DNA of 64,000 nucleotides from Gordius sp. MW1 (lineage: Eukaryota > Nematomorpha > Gordioida > Gordea > Gordiidae). Each line of letters begins with the position of its first letter. Position 1 is the stretch's first letter. The notes under the pieces were generated by a model. That model did not search any database and had not been told where the DNA came from. It saw only the letters and a program-made list of their open reading frames with translations. Location: positions 3,038,001 through 3,102,000 of the forward strand of contig OZ038526.1 in the NCBI GenBank assembly GCA_964036665.1. Reading direction: 5' to 3'. Shown here one piece after another: positions 60,975 to 64,000 of this stretch. A program made the position numbers and the translations under genes.

Positions 60975-61155
60975 TTTCACAATCATATTCGGAAATTTTA
61001 CAATGCATTTTGTCAAAAATTAAATCAAAAAAATTTAGTGTATATACTATGTTTCTAGGTTTTTTTTAGTGTCTTAAAGTCTATGATGTAACTAAACTAT
61101 AATATTTTAACCCATTTAATTTAGTTATTAATCAAAAAAAATTAGGGGGGGCCCC
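60975..61155 (+). repeat. Dispersed repeat shared with 23470-23660
   Basis: Same word order as the other copy (TTTTGTCAAAAATTAAATCA, TTAAAGTCTATGATGTAACT). It ends at the GGGGGGGCCCC run (61144-61154), 160 bases before the HAX1-like exons. Confidence 0.6.
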
Positions 61156-61314
61156 TTATTTGCTCCACTGTATGGACTCCATGGAGATTCAACCATTTGT
61201 ACAAACTATTTTTTAGCGACGATCTAAAAGTCATATTACATATGTTCAATTTTTTTGGTTGGGGAAAAAATAACGAGTAATTTATAAACACACTGTTTAT
61301 ATAACTTTGGCTAG

Positions 61315-62501
61315 TGATTGGAGTAATGAAAACAAAGAGAATTCCTATCATAATTTCAGCCAGCAATCTGAGGATATGTTTAAAATTTTTGAAATGTTAA
61401 TTGATGGATTTGGCTTTGGAGATTTAAATAAAATTGATGGTAATTCTAATAGTTATATATTATAATCATTATTTCTAGATTTTTCAAATTATACTTTTGA
61501 GAGTCATTATGATAATCAATTAAAGAATGATTCAATACATTCTGATTATATGAATCCAACTAATGATAAAAATTTTTTAAGAGATTCAATGTTAAAACAG
61601 CCAGTGAGTTATTAATTTATAAATGTCATAATTATATTTATTCTAGGATTGTGAAAATGATTGTTATGCAGATACACCACATGTGTTTTCTTCTGCCTAT
61701 CAATTTTCTAACATTTTTGGGATAACAAGTGGAAACGGTGTAATAATTTATATAATACAATGTGCTTAAACATTATAAAATTTAGTTTGTAAAGCTATAA
61801 TGAAGTGTTTTTTGTTCACTTACGAACTTTAAAGGTGATTTTATAAATTATCATAGCCCATATTAATGAAAGTAGTTAATAAGAGAATACTAAAGACCTC
61901 AAGGTCTGACGTTTTAAACATATTTTCAAATAAGAATAGCATATCTAACTTATTGGGAAAACGGGATTTCATAAATTTTGAAATTTTATCCTTCACAAAT
62001 TTATAAATTGAATAATATTTTTCTTAAGATGTTTGAGAAAAAAATTAGAACTAAAGCACCTGATGGGATAGAAAAGATTGTAATTTCACGAGGTGTTGGT
62101 GATCAATTTGAGGAAACAACTATTCTGAAAGATAACCAAGGGAGGATAATATCCCAAGACACAACTCATGCCAATTGTAAGCTTAAACTTAATGTGGCCT
62201 GATTATTTTAATAGCGTCTGATAATGCCTTTAAGTCATCAGGAGATCATAACAAATTTTTAGGAGCTGATATAGAGACAACTATTGATAATGTATGTAAG
62301 GAATATGATGAACGTGGCTCCCTAATTAAACAAGGATTGTCTGTTTTTTCATCCTTTTTTGGCCAAAGACCTACCTCTATTGATTTTAGTAAAGCAAAGC
62401 AAACTATTGGAGATTCTTCAGTCAATATTAAACCCATACTAGAACACCCAAAAGACAAAAAAGCATTATCACTTTATGAAAGATTTTTTGGGGCTCATTA
62501 A
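61315..62501 (+). CDS. HAX1: HAX1-like protein, five exons, N terminus not found
   Basis: HAX1 is a largely disordered, mostly mitochondrial anti-apoptotic adaptor in animals. Exons 61315-61439, 61479-61603, 61647-61739, 62029-62176 and 62215-62501 join in one frame (GT-AG throughout) and end at TAA 62499-62501, giving about 258 codons. Two anchors support the name: LRDSMLKQPD near visible residue 79 and TKAPDGIEKIVISRG near 123, in the same order as the LRDSMLK and KPDG blocks I recall from vertebrate HAX1. FEMLIDGFGFGDL near the start fits the acidic/aromatic N-terminal region. Exon sizes are small and AT-rich. An AATAAA is at 62625-62630. The missing first exon must end in phase 2 upstream of 61315; a short ATG frame at 61173 was not convincing. 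Confidence 0.65.
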
Positions 62502-63599
62502 TTTAATAGAATATGTAGACTGTTATTTCCTTGTTTGTGGACTAGAATGTATAGGATGTTCTAAAACAAATAATAATATATATGATAATTGTTTTTGTTT
62601 TGCTTGTTAGTTTTCTTTATATACAATAAAAAATGTTTTCTCGATAATGTTATTACCTGTTTCTATGTAATGCATTATAATGAAATCATATTCAAAATAA
62701 TGGAAACATTGTATTTTACCAATGGGGTATCTAGGGTGGGCTCTTCAAGAAAACAAGTTTGGGCCCTTCAGCTTCCTAAAATTATTTATTTTAAATGAAC
62801 CCAGTCATCTTTTACCTTTAGTGCAATAATTATATGGCTCTAAATAATAACTTGGGTCAATGTTCAATTCTGATACATTGATTTGTTTTATTATTAAGGT
62901 GAATTCTGAAAGTTTTTTAAAAGCAAGTTAAGTTTACAACAAAAAGTATCAATGCCTTTGTAAAATGAACTTTGTTCAGTGATATTCCCTCAGCACTGTT
63001 TATTTAAGCTCAACCAGAGGTCCATTATTTTATTGATTTTATCTTATTTATGTATAATAATATTTAAATCAATAAAAAGTATGACAATGATGACTATTTT
63101 AATTTACCTGTTAATAGAATTTTCTACAATAAAACAACATTGTAAATGTAAACCTTCAGGAGTTTAGTAGGTTTAAATTGTTTTTTATATTATATTTTTA
63201 ATGTTATGATCGATATATATATATGGGTGTTTTTATCCAAAAACATGAGATGCAATTTTGAGCAAATAATTATATACAGTGAACGCTAAAGCTTTAAATT
63301 ATATTAAATTTTGCTTAAACACGTTTTAAATGGAAGCTTAAGTTTGCTTCGAGCCAGGCGGCTTTGAGTTGACTGGCTCATCAAGCCTACCCTCAGGCTG
63401 ACTATTTTAATTTTTGTCCGAGCTCTAATCAAAAACTCTTTGGACCAGGGCGCTTATGGACAAGATTAGTAAAAGAAATTTCTTACGCTTTTTTATTAAA
63501 TCAGTTTAATTAGTAGTGCTGCGGAAAGAAAAAATTAACTATGGCATACTTATGAGCTTTAGTAAGAGCGAGAACGCTATATTTATGTTATCATTTTAG
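62502..63599. other. 3' flank of the HAX1-like gene, no gene seen
   Basis: Likely 3' UTR up to AATAAA at 62625, then AT-rich DNA. Short frames (62589-62798, 62979-63167) lack domains. A GC-richer repeat-like patch with GAGCCAGGCGGCTTTGAG lies at 63351-63380. Confidence 0.5.
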
Positions 63600-63753
63600 G
63601 AGCGTAGTGGGTGTATGTTGGGGGCTTTAGAGAAGTGCTTGTCTGTCCGATACCGCCTTCAGCACTTATTTCAAAGATTAAAAATAGCTCACATCGCCAA
63701 CAGGGCTGTTAGGCGTAGATCGCCGAGCGTCACCCCTGATCCAAGTGCTATAT
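63600..63753 (+). CDS. Possible internal exon, product unknown
   Basis: Preceded by TCATTTTAG (acceptor) and followed by GTAAGTTG (strong donor), with exactly one open frame of 51 codons plus one base. The translation is basic (RYRLQHLFQRLKIAHIANRA then RRRSPSVTPDP) and GC-richer than its surroundings, like the SEC24 core exons. No family recognised. It could be a repeat-derived frame; only transcript data or a neighbour outside the window can settle it. Confidence 0.35.
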
Positions 63754-64000
63754 GTAAGTTGAGATTGAGAATAATAAAAGCGCTAGGGCGTCCTCCGTAA
63801 ACGACGCGCATGGTAGGCGCCCGTATCATGTGAAAAGTCAACGTGGGTCAATACATCTTCCGCAAACGGATTTAGTTAAAGAAACTAGTTTGCTAAGGAC
63901 AAGATTGAGAGTGGGCTAGCTAGATGTTGGAACGATGACTGCAAAATGCAGAGAAGTTGCTGACACATTCAGCAAGCCACAGGTTGATATAGCATGTGTA

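Noticed and set aside
61173-61201. First exon of the HAX1-like gene (ATGGACTCCATGGAG)
   Set aside because: Possible GTACAA donor, but the phase (0) does not join the 61315 acceptor, which needs phase 2.

Overview
This window is nuclear DNA of an animal, probably an invertebrate whose clade I could not fix. Two genes are split into many small GT-AG exons, a third looks like the animal mitochondrial/apoptosis factor HAX1, and everything else is AT-rich sequence packed with animal-type transposable elements (Ty3/gypsy, non-LTR retrotransposons, hAT, Helitron/Helentron, MITEs). There are no bacterial features, no CRISPR array and no convincing functional tRNA or rRNA gene.

Layout. 1-28.5 kb and 49.8-61 kb are almost entirely nested or decayed mobile DNA. 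Main items: a TIR-like repeat (1-391); a purine/pyrimidine tract bounded by inverted TGCTCAGT arrays (1.43-2.56 kb); a LINE relic abutting a gypsy relic (2.65-4.6 kb); a hAT element with a perfect 8-bp target duplication (5608-8082); a gypsy pol relic on the minus strand (8.1-12.6 kb) whose RT active-site box is split by a Helitron (10259-11042); a ~155-bp satellite and a gag-only LTR-like element (12.6-14.9 kb); several Helentron-like (HINE-like) elements with tandem cores (15-27 kb, 33.4-35 kb, 53-56 kb); and a miniature LTR element with a 5-bp duplication (24172-25161).

Host genes. (1) A complete annexin, plus strand, 29146-35769, 11 exons, 349 aa, with an apparent N-terminal signal peptide. 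(2) A complete SEC24 COPII cargo adaptor, minus strand, 47603-37202, 19 exons, 968 aa. It converges on the annexin, with the stop codons 1.4 kb apart. (3) A HAX1-like gene, plus strand, five exons read from 61315 to 62501, first exon not found. A further possible exon lies at 63600-63753. Exons were built by hand from splice sites, and codon phase is kept across every junction, which is strong internal support.

Introns carry the same mobile families as the flanks. At least ten MITE or hAT insertions sit inside SEC24 introns, and a 1.6-kb Helentron-like element plus a 526-bp hAT-like element sit in one annexin intron, yet no host exon is broken. The annexin and SEC24 have no shared pathway that the sequence shows; their adjacency looks incidental.
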